From: Adineta ricciae
Taxonomy: Eukaryota; Rotifera; Eurotatoria; Adinetida; Adinetidae
DNA length: 64,000 bases
Assembly (NCBI GenBank): GCA_905250025.1
Contig: CAJNOJ010000054.1
Span: forward strand, 186,001-250,000
Direction: 5' to 3'
A model generated the notes under the pieces. The model had not been told where the DNA came from. It was given only the letters and a program-made list of their open reading frames with translations, and did not search any database. Below, one piece after another: positions 1-11,898 of this stretch (the first letter of the stretch is position 1; the number at the start of each line of letters is the position of its first letter). Both the position numbers and the translations under genes were made by a program.

Positions 1-750
1 AACCTTATTTTCTTTTCTAATATCATTACACGTACGTTCAAGGTATACAGACACATCATTCACATCCCCGTCACTAACCAATCAACGTTTTATTCAACCT
101 TAGTGTCGATTAACGACTGCATGTTAATTCGAACTTGTAACTGACACTATTAACATTGGCAACAAGCAATCAAACAACCATCGAACAATGAAACTAATGA
201 CATCGACAACACGAACAATTCAATCTCCTTCATCAGACCGACGTTACTATCAAACGATACGGAGTAAAACAAAAGAAACTTGAGATATGGATTTATTATA
301 CTAATATAAAGGAGAGATTTCGGAAAAACCTAACAAAAGGAAACCACGTACACAGTACAACAACAAAAAGTACAAATGACATAGCACAGTTGTCTATACG
401 TTTCGAACCATACAGACGAATATGTAATACAGAAATATGAAAAGAAATAGTAGAAGACAAAAGACAACAGCACCAAATGAACAGATAGAAACTTATTGAA
501 AATATAAAATAAAGTGTAAAAAATGGAAATAAACCAATATAAAATATGTCTAAAATAAGGCGTAAATAAAAGATCTGATAAGGAATAGAAAAGGAAAGAA
601 GGAACTCGTTTGTAACGTTCATTGATCAATTTATACTAATGATAAAGGATCAACATAATACAAATCATCACTGATGTTGTTGCTGTTGTTGTTCCTGCCT
701 GTTTAATTAAATTCATTCGGGATTATGATCGATTAATAAAATAGTTCTTA
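1..750. other. Intergenic, no gene seen
   Basis: AT-rich sequence left of the first gene. Open frames here are low-complexity Phe/Ile/Tyr runs without recognisable domains or splice structure. It probably holds the 3' untranslated region of the minus-strand gene that ends at 751. Confidence 0.5.
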
Positions 751-3700
751 TTAGAATAACTGTCTATAGGGAGCACGACCTATTCCACGATTGAATCCAC
801 CGATACCACGTGATGGTAAACCAGAAGCCGTAAAGCCATATCCTGGACCATAGGAGAGAGATCCACCATACAAATCATCTGTGAATGGGTCTAGACTACC
901 ACCAACTGTCGTGGTAAAGCCAAAGCCAATAGGTACACCACAGATTCCTCCAAAACCACTAAAAATAAACAAGATCGAATTTATATATCTCATCTAAGTA
1001 GGGTCATTCTAGCGATACCCTGCAGGGAGGCCACCATAGGCTGCTAGGCCACCGCCGCCACAGCCTCCTAATGGACCTCCGTAAGCTCCCAACCTATAGA
1101 GCAAAGCAAAACGAAAAATAAAGCAAGCGAGGCGATGGCATCCTTGACCTACCCGCCACCAAATGGACCACATGGACTTGGACAACACATTGGTGGCGGA
1201 CAACACATTGGTGGTGGTGGGCAACACATTGGTGGTGGTGGACAACACATTGGTGGTGGTGGACAAAACATTGGCGGTGGTGGTGGACAACACATTGGTG
1301 GTGGAGGACAGCACATTGGAGGCGGTGGACAAGGACAAGGAACTGGTACGGGCACTGGAATACATTGTGGTGGACCTGGAACAGGAACAGGAACAGGACA
1401 TGGTTGTGGTACAGGAACAGGGCATGGTTGAGGAACAGGAACGGGCACACACTATGAAGAAAAGAAAAAACCAAATGTGTCGCTAATTATTTAATGGTCC
1501 ATTTTGAGCCAATTTACTTGGGTAGGACCTGGAACAGGAACAGGAACTGGACAAGGTTGTGGTACAGGGACTGGACATGGTTGTGGGACTGGTTGAGGAA
1601 CAGGAATGCAGCTGTAATATTAAAGAAAAGAAAGAAGATAATCAATTGATGTATTCTTTTTTTAAACTAGTATACATACACTGGTTGACAAACCACTCGT
1701 TCAACAGGGACAGGGCACGGTACTGGGCATGGTTGAGGAACAGGTACAGGCACACACTATAATTATAAGTAAATATGGTCAACGATGAATGCTTTTAATT
1801 GTGAATTGAAGAAACGAATTTCATACTTGGATTTGAGGTTGTGGAACAGGAACTGGCACAGGACAAGGGTAAGGTTGACTAGACAAGGATAAATGAAAAT
1901 TTGAACTATCATGTTTTCAAATGCAGATGATTACTTACGGTACAGGAACGCATTCGCGTACAGGAACTGGAACGGGACATGGTTGTGGCACAGGTACGGG
2001 ACACGGTTGGGGTACAGGCACAGGACATGGTTGAGGAACAGGAACAGGTACTGGACATGGTACTTGTTGAATGATTGGCGGCGGAGGACAGGGTGGAGGA
2101 CATGGCATGGGACATGGCATGGGACATGGCATCGGTGGGCATGGCATTGGACAAGGTGGAGGACAGCATCCACCGAATGAAGCACTACTAGTAAATGGGA
2201 GGCCACCAAAGCCGCCAATTGAGCTGCCATAGCCGCCTAGACCACCCATTGAACTGCTGAATCCAGTACCGCCAAATCCACCAAAACCAGACATTGCACC
2301 ACCACTAAAACTTCCCGCGAACGGATTAATTTGAGCTCCATAACCTGCTAAGCCTTGACCGAACGATCCACCTGCGTAGCTACCATCAGCAGCATAGTTG
2401 CCGATGGTGCTCAACCCCCCACCAAAGCCGCCACCAAAACCTGATGCACCACCACCAAAACTACTACTAGAAAAACCTCCTAGGCCACCCATTTGTGGGT
2501 GTCCATAACTAGCTCCTGCACCATAACCTGGTGTTAGTCCTAAACCGGGGGCTCCTCCTAAACCCTGTGTTAGTCCTACACCGGGGGCTGCTCCTAAACC
2601 TTGTGTTAATCCTAGACCCGGAGCTGCTCCTAAGCCTGGTGCTAATCCAGAGCCTGATGCTCCACCGTAACTTGGAGCAGCTCCACCGTAACTTGGAGCT
2701 GCTCCGCCGTAACTTGGAGCTGCTCCTCCGAAATTAAACCCTTGGGTTCCGAAATGTGCTGCTCTTGGTAGTCCACCAAAGCCCTGAGGATTGGCACCAT
2801 AACTAGAGAGAGCTGATTGGGACGCGTAAGACGTTGGGGCACCAGCACCAGTTATATCATAGGTGTAAGGATTTTGTGTGTAGGCCTGTGGTGGTGGCGG
2901 TGCTGCTGGTTGAGGTGGATACATTGCGGTATTGGCTACGCCTTGTATGTTAGATGGGTTATATCCGAACGGAGCACTGCCTTGCGGTGCTTGCGTTCCT
3001 TGATAACGCTCGTATCCAGTTTGTCCATATCCTTGTGGAACTTGGTGCTGTGGCATGCAACCTTGTGGAGGGACATGTTGCTGTGGTTGAGCATAATTGT
3101 TGTTATTAGCATTCTGATAATATGTTCCGCTCGTATTGTATCCTTGCCCTGTATGGCCGTAACCCGCCCCGTATGCTCCGCCGCCAGCAGCTGGTGTATT
3201 TGCACCGCTCGAGCTTCCATATTGATTCAAAGTTTCTTGTTGATGAATTGGACAAGGATGGCTACGAGGAGGTACACGAATGACTTTACGTACGACTTGT
3301 GGCGGTTCAGATGGTTCATAAACAGTTCGTTCTTGGATACGTGGTGGCGGAGTAGTTGGTTCTTCGATAATTTCTTCTACAATTTCACTTGGTTGACGAC
3401 GAATATAGACACGTTCAAGTATATCTGGTTCTGGTGTTGGCATTCGATGCCGAACTTGTCGTACAGGACCTGGTTGGTCTGGTAAACGTATGGCCTGACG
3501 ACGAATGCGACCTTGTCGACGATTTTGGTACATATCACCTGATTTACAGTTAGCTTCGCTACCATAAAATGATTCACCATAACCACTGAATGTTCCGTAA
3601 GCTCCTCCACCACTGCTCGTATTATACTGCTGTTGTTCATAGTAAGTACTTCCACCAACACTTCCTCCAACTGGTGTCTGCTTTTGAGTATACGACCCAG

Positions 3701-3899
3701 CTGGATACCGCTTGTAATTGTATGAACTCGACGAACTCGTGCTTGTTGTCGTACTGGATCGTTTTCCATGGCCTTTATGACCACCAGCATTGCTAATGTT
3801 TTGTGTTACACCACCAACCGATCCATTACTGCTTTCTTGTAGTCTTGAAGACGATGTGTACGTTGCTGTTTGCGTTGTGAATTGATTGTAAGGACCCAT
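751..3899 (-). CDS. Large repetitive structural protein (Gly/Tyr, VPVP, CPMP and PPPPMCC repeats)
   Basis: Seven exons (3899-1939, 1878-1827, 1756-1680, 1611-1518, 1451-1153, 1093-1019, 958-751) give a 921-residue protein; all phases close. The family was not recognised. There is no signal peptide or membrane segment. Residues 1-150 are Ser/Thr/Gly/Tyr-rich. Residues 154-211 carry a core with PEPDILERV and PPPRIQERTV. Then come Tyr/Gln/Gly-rich sequence, four APSYGG units, GLG-type repeats, a Gly/Phe/Ser region, a CPMPCP block, VPVPVPQPCP repeats spread over five exons, PPPPMCC repeats and a Gly/Tyr tail. Composition suggests an intracellular, cross-linkable fibrous or scaffold protein. VPVP and IQERV motifs recall articulins and alveolins of protists, but this is motif-level resemblance only. 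The neighbour at 5857 shares the core. Several repeat exons look like duplicates of one another, so splicing may vary the repeat number. Confidence 0.75.
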
Positions 3900-4125
3900 T
3901 CCTGTGTGGGTTTACTCAAACTAGTTGTGCTTTTTAAATACGAGAGTATTCAGAAGAATACTGTAGGGATCTTTTACGAAATAGCATATACTCGAAATAC
4001 TCGCTACGCATGTTCAATCTATTTGAACAAGAACTCAATATATAGCTTCCATCAGTATGAACAGCAGAGAATAGGGAACAAACAGTCATCTCACAATGAT
4101 CTGTCTTCTTCGTTATCTCACTTTC

Positions 4126-4128
<3 letters not shown>

Positions 4129-4187
<59 letters not shown>
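4129..4187. repeat. (CT)n microsatellite
   Basis: Nearly perfect run of about 29 CT units in the region upstream of the minus-strand gene that starts at 3899. As a long polypyrimidine tract it may be polymorphic; a promoter role is possible but not shown. Confidence 0.95.
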
Positions 4188-4191
<4 letters not shown>

Positions 4192-5235
4192 GTTGTGTAC
4201 ATGATCTTCGATAGATAATACACAGATGTATATAGATATTCTATGTGTTAGTACTTCTGGTGATGGTGATGGTGACGATGGCGACAGTGGTTATATTTGA
4301 AAAAGGCTGAGAATTGTGGAAAAACAAAAAAGAAACAAAAGACTACAATGCTTACCTAAAATTTAACGAAGTAGATATTGTATATCGTGAGGACGTTCAA
4401 TAGAATATGAAATAGACTGACGAGAAACAGGAGTATTTATAGGACCGTTTCCTCTACGGCCATGAATATCTTTTTTTCGCTCCTGACCCTGATCAGTCTT
4501 GGTAATATATATAAAAAAAATTGGATTCAGAGAGCGAAGGGCAGCAATATGTAGCATTGCTTACTCGAGCACATCAAGGTTTACGGACACTATTGTACAT
4601 TTGCAAACAATTTCTTTTTGTTCTACGGTTGTTCATCGATGAATGATAGGAGAACAAGAGAAATAAGAACCTTCTTTCTTAATTAGAATGATGCGCATGT
4701 AATTGCGAAAAAGGTACATATTGCGCGATCGATTTGATTAGTTGCAATCGTGTATTATAACACGTGCTTCGCTCGACCGAACATATTTACATACATGTGG
4801 CTTTGAATATCTATACAAACAAACACTGATGAACCCTGTATTTGAAGGTGATTGATAAAAGAGAGAGTGTGCAAACGAATAAATTTAATACGATTACGGA
4901 TAATTATAACGTGATACGTACACCTTTCTTAATCGCGACAAATATGCACTCAATAATCTTGCACTGCAGACGCTCATTTATCATATGTATAAAAGAATGT
5001 GAAAAAGATTCGATTTTGATCATTTTTTTATTTGCTGACAAATAAGGTCAAAGGTATAAGTTATATGAAGCCTCTGTCTATCTATTAATGAGCTGAACAA
5101 CAAATAATATCTTTCTAATGATACATCATCGAAGCTCGTTAATTTCTTTCTTTTCCTTTCTTTTGCTGGTAGTGAACAATATCTGCATTTCTTTTTTTTC
5201 TCTCTTCAAAAGGATATACATTTGAAATAGTGTAA

Positions 5236-5424
5236 TAATGAGTCATATTCACATTTCCCATTTAGACCACAAATTTAGCTACGCTGTGGCCAATGTAGAT
5301 TCCTTCGATCTCATTTCTAACTTTTCTTAAAAAATGACATGAGAAAAAAATGAGGAATAATCCAAGTTGGCCACAATTTGTATTGATTTGTAGGCAAGAA
5401 GCAAAGTGTGAATATGGCTCATTA
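5236..5424. repeat. Foldback / MITE-like hairpin, about 189 bp
   Basis: The left end TAATGAGTCATATTCACA and the right end TGTGAATATGGCTCATTA are inverted copies. The complementarity continues inward past the shared TGTGGCCAA block and again at ATTCCTTC/GAGGAAT, so nearly the whole element can fold into one imperfect hairpin. It has no coding capacity. I do not see a clear target-site duplication. Most likely a small non-autonomous DNA element or foldback. Confidence 0.6.
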
Positions 5425-5856
5425 ACTTGAGAGTTAGTCTATCGGTCATATTATCTAGATAACGATGTTAACTTTCCGAAAATATTTACGACATCACGAG
5501 TAAAGTACTTTTTTTCTTATCACATTAGATATCTTTGCCATTCTAATTTCCTACAAGCTTAACATCAGATATGCATACGGCTTATTTTGCTTTCCTACGT
5601 ATTTGATGCATAGAAAAACATATTCAAATGTTCTACTAATTTGTGTCAATATACCTTTCTTTTTATGCTTCTCTAAGGACACATAATGGTTTGAGAAAAA
5701 CACATAAACACTAGTTTATTATTGTACACTGGTCATGCTTGCATGGTTGCAGTAAACAAACATCACTATTTATACCGGATATACAAAAACATGATTTTCA
5801 TTCCGAACTGTACTAACAAGTGGTAGCTACTTGGTCAAAGTACAGTTTAACGTTCA

Positions 5857-6351
5857 ATGGCCTATGTGTACAATACTGTGATTAATGTTGACGGTAATTC
5901 TGATCAAACAACATTTTTGCCTTGCTGCAATACATCAATAGCTGTCGACTATCAGCCACAACATATTCAAGAAGTCTACTATGCACCTGAACCACCACCA
6001 CAAATTCAAGTTGTACGACAACGATTACCCGATCCACCACCAGATATCATCGAGCGAGTCGTCGTAGTACCTCAACCTAAAAAATATGTTTATCAAGTTG
6101 TCGAAGTGCCAACAAAACCACCACCTGTCATTCAAGAACGTGTAGTTCATCAAACTCCAAATGCACCTTTATGTGGCGGTACCTATCACGTCAAAGTTCC
6201 ACCAAAGACAACTGGACAACAAGCACGCATAGTGAAATCAACATCTGGTATTGTCTCGGGAGCACCAAATCTCGTACCATCAACATCATTTACACAACCG
6301 TCGAGAGTTGTTTATACATCATCTCCTCCACCTCCAACTATTAACTATTAA
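5857..6351 (+). CDS. Small Pro/Val-rich structural protein sharing a core with the 921-residue neighbour
   Basis: Intronless, 164 residues, ATG in AATGG context, stop at 6349-6351, polyadenylation signal AATAAA near 6497. No signal peptide. Residues 40-115 are a run of Pro-rich strands with PDPPPDIIERVVVV and PPPVIQERVV, the same arrangement as residues 154-211 of the divergently transcribed gene at 751-3899, followed by a KVPP motif present in both. The rest is Ser/Thr/Pro-rich and ends PPPPTINY. It looks like the conserved core of the larger protein without the Gly and Cys/Pro repeats. A partner or capping subunit of the same assembly is an inference from shared motif and position. No enzyme signature. 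Confidence 0.7.
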   Translation: MAYVYNTVINVDGNSDQTTFLPCCNTSIAVDYQPQHIQEVYYAPEPPPQIQVVRQRLPDPPPDIIERVVVVPQPKKYVYQVVEVPTKPPPVIQERVVHQTPNAPLCGGTYHVKVPPKTTGQQARIVKSTSGIVSGAPNLVPSTSFTQPSRVVYTSSPPPPTINY

Positions 6352-6367
6352 AAAAAACATTTCTTTT

Positions 6368-7255
6368 CTACTTTTCAATACTAACCTGTTTTTGACAATG
6401 AATCGTTCGTTGACGTTCATATACTTGCGGATTCGATGACGCAGATGGATTATTCATAGATACAGTGACATTGATTGATTGACGAAACTCGTCTTCAATA
6501 AACATTCATTGTAACAAACAACGTTCTTTTTTCTTCGCCTTACCGCTCACGTTAGTTATCGGTTTCATTGTTAACCACAGACGTTGGTGATATTTATCGA
6601 GATAATTTGATTCAAGTTTATATGGACCCGACTAAAGTCGTAAAGAGAAGGTTTTTTCGTCGGAAGAAGTATATCAGTCGATTTACCATTTGTTTTGGTT
6701 GATTTATTGACTTCAGTTCACCCGTTTGAATTATCGAAGGACCCGAAACGCCAATTAGGGTAGTTATGAACAAACTGATAAAGAAAAGAGCGAAAACAGC
6801 TCCGACCTGACGCTTATGCAAAGCATATAGACGCATTTTCACTGCTCTAAATAAGACAAAGACAAAATTAATAACAAGTATATCTTCTCAATCCTTTCTT
6901 TTTATTCATTAAAAACGATGTCTATATTTAATTCGAGTTCATATCAAATTACGTGTATCTTGGTTTTTGTGCTTTATAACAAATTCGACATTGATAAGAA
7001 ACTTATCGAGTGTATCCCAGTCACCCTGATATCGATGTAAATAGCTTATGAATTGATATTACCTAGACACAGGTATGATGAAAGATAGCTTATAAAGCAA
7101 AGGACACGTAACGAATTTGTTTGAATCAAGGACGTCTATCATATCGATCAATCATGTTATTAATAGAATACAGTTTCTGTATGAGAGCTTATTTCATCCA
7201 TGTTACAACGAAACAAATCGGATCTTTACCTCTCAATTTCTTGTGTTGGTCTCAT
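6368..7255 (-). pseudogene. TMEM181-like gene fragment (N-terminal part only)
   Basis: Four exons can be joined in frame: 7255-7230, 6846-6687, 6631-6544 and 6492-6368, giving 132 residues. The segment MRLYALHKRQVGAVFALF with a following membrane span, GPSIIQT, RLWLT and RTIHC matches, from memory, the start of vertebrate TMEM181 (MRLYTLSKRH..., GPKVIQT, QLWLT, RTLTC). TMEM181 family members continue with an extracellular domain and a multi-pass bundle; nothing of that lies downstream, where the frame runs to a stop at 6368-6370 inside the 3' flank of the convergent gene at 5857. So this is a truncated copy, open but incomplete. The first exon (MRPTQEIE) is the least certain; the start could be the ATG at about 6833. 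Whether it is transcribed is unknown. Confidence 0.55.
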
Positions 7256-7377
7256 TTTGAAAAAGTTTTTCAGATCTAGAACATAACATAAAAAAGCAAA
7301 GTTTGTCGATTTTTAATCACATATATCCTTCTATTGGTTAAAATCACATAAAAAGAAAATCTGAAAATCTCAAGCCT

Positions 7378-10122
7378 TCAAAGTTTGCTGCGTTCCATTA
7401 AATCTTCTTTGATCCACGACGGCGTAATGAATGTATGTTCGTTTCCATGTATAACTTTATTGATTGCTTCATAAACCTAATTAAACAAAATTTGAGTTAA
7501 AGACGACAGCAAAATCTTCACGTACTTTTCCATCTGCAACGCCTAAGACTGAATTCAGAATATGATCGGGAGGTGCAAAGACATCGACCAAAGCAGCAGC
7601 TTCGTTTTTCAGTTCAGCACATAAGTCTATCAAACGATTCTGCATCCAAAGATTAACTGAACCATTCGTGAAATAATTTCCTTCGAATAAGTAATTCAGG
7701 TTTTCTTCGAGAAACTTCAGTGTATGAACCAGTAGTAGTTTGTTCAAGACTTTTTTACATTTTTCATCTATTTCTTCGCTGTTTTCAATGTAATTCGAAA
7801 ATCGAACGATTGCCGTTCGCTAAAAATGAAGAAATGACTCTTCGAATGGTTAAACCAATCAGAAATTGCGTCTTTACTTGAATGTAGATGAGTGACAGAG
7901 TTCGGAGATGGTAAACCTGTGCGGCATTTTTCAAATCAAATGCGGATAAATTGCCGCGCGAGGATAGTTGATTCACCTTTCGTGCTGATTTATCAAGAAT
8001 ATAACATAAGAGCCATTCGACAGCGTTCATTAAATCTATGATGGGATTCAGAATTATTTTGCATCAGTCATTTATTCCAATTTACCTTTGATATCACATT
8101 CTGGTGTGATTGAACAGCGGTTATTCTGAAGAACAGTCTTCATTTGTTCAATAAAAACAACACTTCCAAATGGACTATAGACTGGCGTATCTTAAAAGAG
8201 AATGATCGCCGTCAGCATCGAACAGATTGTGTACATATCCAATCTTACTGCTCGAATAGAACTCTTCGCATGTAGATAAAAGATAATTTGATGCTTGTTG
8301 CAGTAAGACGTTATTATCACCTTCAAATGTACAGGCTGGATCATTATCATTTCGGATAGTACCAAAGCCACTTGCTAATCGAAAAGAGAAAAAGAAGCGA
8401 ATATTCAATGATCATACTAGTTGTATTTACCGTATAAATAACCATGACCACCACATGCTTCTCGACATTCTTGGCAAGCTTTCTGTGTATTCCAGGTACA
8501 CATTGCTTTACACGTACATGCGAGAGCATGAAGCTCACGACCCATATCAGCAAGTAGATCTTGATCACTTTCATCTCGTGACATAGCTAATGCATAAAAT
8601 TCAGCTAGATTATCAAACACCGAGAGAGCTAACGTTCGGAAAACATATAGTGATGCAAGGATGGGAATTAAACGCCAATTCTAAAACAGAAGAACATCGC
8701 TTTTATCTAACATATTCAGAAACAGGTATATTAGGAAATACTTGAGTTTGATATTCAATCACAGGTATTTCGACACCGGACGTGGGTCCAAATTGTTTGC
8801 GAACACATGAATATCGAATGGCAATTGTACAACAATTAATTAATGAACCAATTGCTAAACTACTGATGCCTACACGGCCTGAAGATAATGCACCAAGACT
8901 AGCACCAAATCGTTTGTTTGATGTCTATACGAAGGAAGAAAATCTATTAATGGTCTATCGACATTCACTAGTATTACTTTAAATTTCGTTTTGTAAGTTC
9001 CATCTGGTAGAACATCACCGTGCTTATTGAGAAGATTTTCTCTTGGAATTCGATAATTGCGAAAGAGTAGAAAACTAAAAGGAAGCCAGCTCATTCCCTA
9101 ATTTGAATGCTATCAATGGCTCAAATACCCATTATCGATACCATTCCATCCACATTTGGCTCCAATGTCACCAGCTTCAACTCCAGGAAATGTTCTGTAA
9201 GTTAGTGGATCACTAAAATTCAGAAAACAAACTTTCAGACCTTTCAGCAACAACAATATTGGCAAAACCTACCGAATGGGTACAACAAATGGATGCAGAC
9301 CGTAGCAAGTATTTTGTGTATAAAGCTGTGCATAAACAACAGCATGCGTTGCTTGATAACCCAAATTACTAGAAAGAAAATCACTTTGATCTCAAGAGAT
9401 ATGTAAAGAATATTGTGCGCACCCGACCCAAAATTTCATTCCTTCAATATCGGGCGTATTCAAAACAAATTCCTAATATAGAAATATTCTACGCATTTTC
9501 GAATACAAATTTCAAAATTTACCTGAGCCGATGGATCATACGTCGCTTTTGTTCGCATTTCTTTGGTATTACTTCCATGAGCTAATTCAGTTAGAGCGAA
9601 ACAGCCGAAAATCTAGTTTAAAATCAGAATTTGTCATTCAATAGATGATTTCAGATGAAATGATATCTTCTTATTACTTGATGATTTTGATCAAGATTTA
9701 AAATATATTCATGTCGTTCAGTACCCAATGTTCGAATGGTTTCGCGAAAAACTGTCATCGACAGTGTGTATTTTGCATGACATGATGAATCATACATAGA
9801 AAGACATTGTTCAAGAACAATTTTGAGTCGTGGATTCTCGAACATTTCATCATCGCTCAGAAGATTTGCTTTAATTAATTCTTTACATCGTATATAAGTT
9901 AAGTGTTTATATTCATGAACCGAAATTGGAAACCGTGGTTGTCGAAATATAGGTTTAGATCCTAGTACGGACCAAACTTTCGCCTAAATAAACTGGATTA
10001 CAATCTAATTCAATGATTCACTGTTTTTATCTTACTCGATAAGCTTGTGATTGTTCATCGTCGAAGATATTACGCATACGCTTTGTGCAAAACGATGCTC
10101 GACTACGATATTCGTCCAGCAT
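7378..10122 (-). CDS. ACOX3: Peroxisomal acyl-CoA oxidase, ACOX3 type
   Basis: Fourteen exons (10122-10036, 9983-9678, 9612-9523, 9472-9423, 9368-9273, 9212-9129, 9074-8978, 8924-8742, 8680-8431, 8374-8249, 8190-8086, 8035-7878, 7819-7526, 7476-7378) encode 674 residues, the usual family size. The enzyme oxidises acyl-CoA to trans-2-enoyl-CoA with FAD and passes electrons to oxygen, making H2O2, the first step of peroxisomal beta-oxidation. Visible hallmarks: LTELAHGSN and MKFWVG of the acyl-CoA dehydrogenase middle domain, [22 protein letters not shown], and [12 protein letters not shown] (about residues 402-414) with the catalytic Glu. The C terminus SKL is a type 1 peroxisomal import signal. 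The [12 protein letters not shown] stretch and the TLGTERH segment favour ACOX3 (branched-chain) over ACOX1. Introns are 45-65 bp. No break seen. Confidence 0.95.
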
Positions 10123-11898
10123 AATTAAGTTTGTTTGAAAACACGAATGCTGAAATCAGAACTACTTATAGTTGAATTCGATTCAAACAGCTCACAGCTA
10201 ATCATTTTGAAGCTTGATTGGATTGTTGTCTTGACTAATGAAACTGTATTTCGGGGAAAACGACATGAAAAAATGTTTTTGCGTGAAAACATAATTAGCA
10301 TAGATTTTTCATGGGTAGTATAATTTGAATAAAGATGTCGCTAAAGTTACTGATTTGACGAGTTTTATCAGCTATGAGTTCAAACCTAGTGAGAGAAAGT
10401 ACGTACTGCTTTTTTTACAGTACGTGAACTGATGGATTGAGTACTTTTCAAGTAGCAGATCTAAAATTTTGTCTTTTAGAACCGCAATATCGGTCGTATC
10501 TCATGTCAACATTCATATGTGCAGAAGTCCTTATAGATTGTATATTTTATTTAAAAAGAAAATAGAAGCACATCTCATCATGCTCTATAATTTCTCGCGA
10601 AAAAAAAATGACAACAGGATGGTATTGAAATTTGATAGTCCGATATGGCAGTATTATTACACTTGCAGTAGAATTACGCTATATTTATCATTGACGACTT
10701 GAGACGAAAATCAATAGCTCATAAATAACCACTAAATATATGCGCGAAAGTTTAATTACCAACATCAAGAAGCATCTCTTCAAGCACGTAAGGTGTATCG
10801 GCACGTCTATTTTTCATGTGCATCCTGCAATTATCTCACAAAAGAAGAGTCGGTTCGTGCTGAGAGTTCCGACTTGTAAGCAAACTATATATGATAGTTG
10901 TATCTCAATTAGATGACGAGGTGCTATTGAATCAGATGATTAATGTATATACCCTATGTCAAAACTATAAATTGACATTATTACAATACATTGGTTTTCA
11001 ATATAGGAGGAACTATAAACTGGTATAATTTATTATATATTTTCTTTGTTTTGAGTGACCGTGGGCTAAGAGTATTATGAAAGAAGTTTTCATAACTCTA
11101 ATCGAGATTATTTTGGAGTATAGGGCGACCATTTCGAAAACATGTGTCACACAAACGTTACATGAAGAATACCGAATAAGCGTCCAGAATTTAAGATTAC
11201 TTGAAGGTCACGCATAAATGAAACGACTTACATCATGTAATTGAACCGTATATACAGTATAGTGTTATAATAGAAAATGAAACATATCCGTAATAAGATA
11301 AAATATAGGTTTGAATATTTTCTTCATGAATCATGCTCAATTATTATCGTAGAAAGGAAAAAAGTTCTTTCTTCTGCGCATGAATACAAATACATCTGAA
11401 TAATTACTTTAAATGTTGTGAATCATTGTGAAGCTAACGCAGCGAGAAGTTAGAGCCAGGAGTTTAAATGTTCTTTAACCCCTGAACAATATATTGTCAG
11501 AGGATAATAGTGTAATAAATAGCTGTGGAAGCACTACTATGCAGCCTAGAACCTTGAGCAAGAAACCATTCACAATTTGTAGCGTATTTAAAGTCTAGTT
11601 TATTCTACGAGACATTCTTTGACTTCTATAATGCAATGAAATTGTTGCCAAAAGTCATTATTATAGTATTCTATCTTTTCATTAAAAACTGGATTTGATA
11701 CATTGAATAAACAACATCGAAGTATAGAAAATAATGATTGAATGGGAATAAATTCTCTATGGAAAGATAAACGACACGACTATAACCGTGTAAACACATA
11801 CGTAATAATTGTACTCAAACAATGAAAGGGAACATGTCCGAGGATCACAGTGATACGTACATATACAAATAAGAAAATAGAAAACAATACATCTGCAA
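10123..11898. other. Intergenic, 1.8 kb
   Basis: Lies upstream of the acyl-CoA oxidase start and downstream of the gamma-glutamyltransferase stop, both on the minus strand. It should contain the oxidase promoter and the transferase 3' end. Only short AT-rich open frames; no feature recognised. Confidence 0.5.

Larger units (their letters stand above)
3900..5856. other. Intergenic between divergent structural genes
   Basis: About 2 kb separating the divergent genes that start at 3899 and 5857, so both promoters should lie here. A TATA-like TTTATA stands at 5769-5774, about 85 bp before the plus-strand start. A CT microsatellite and a 189-bp hairpin are listed separately. I see no coding sequence. 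Confidence 0.5.

Noticed and set aside
1094-1474. Several long open frames on both strands across the repeat exons
   Set aside because: They are alternative frames of low-complexity Val/Pro/Cys repeat codons; only the frame with consistent splice phases was kept.
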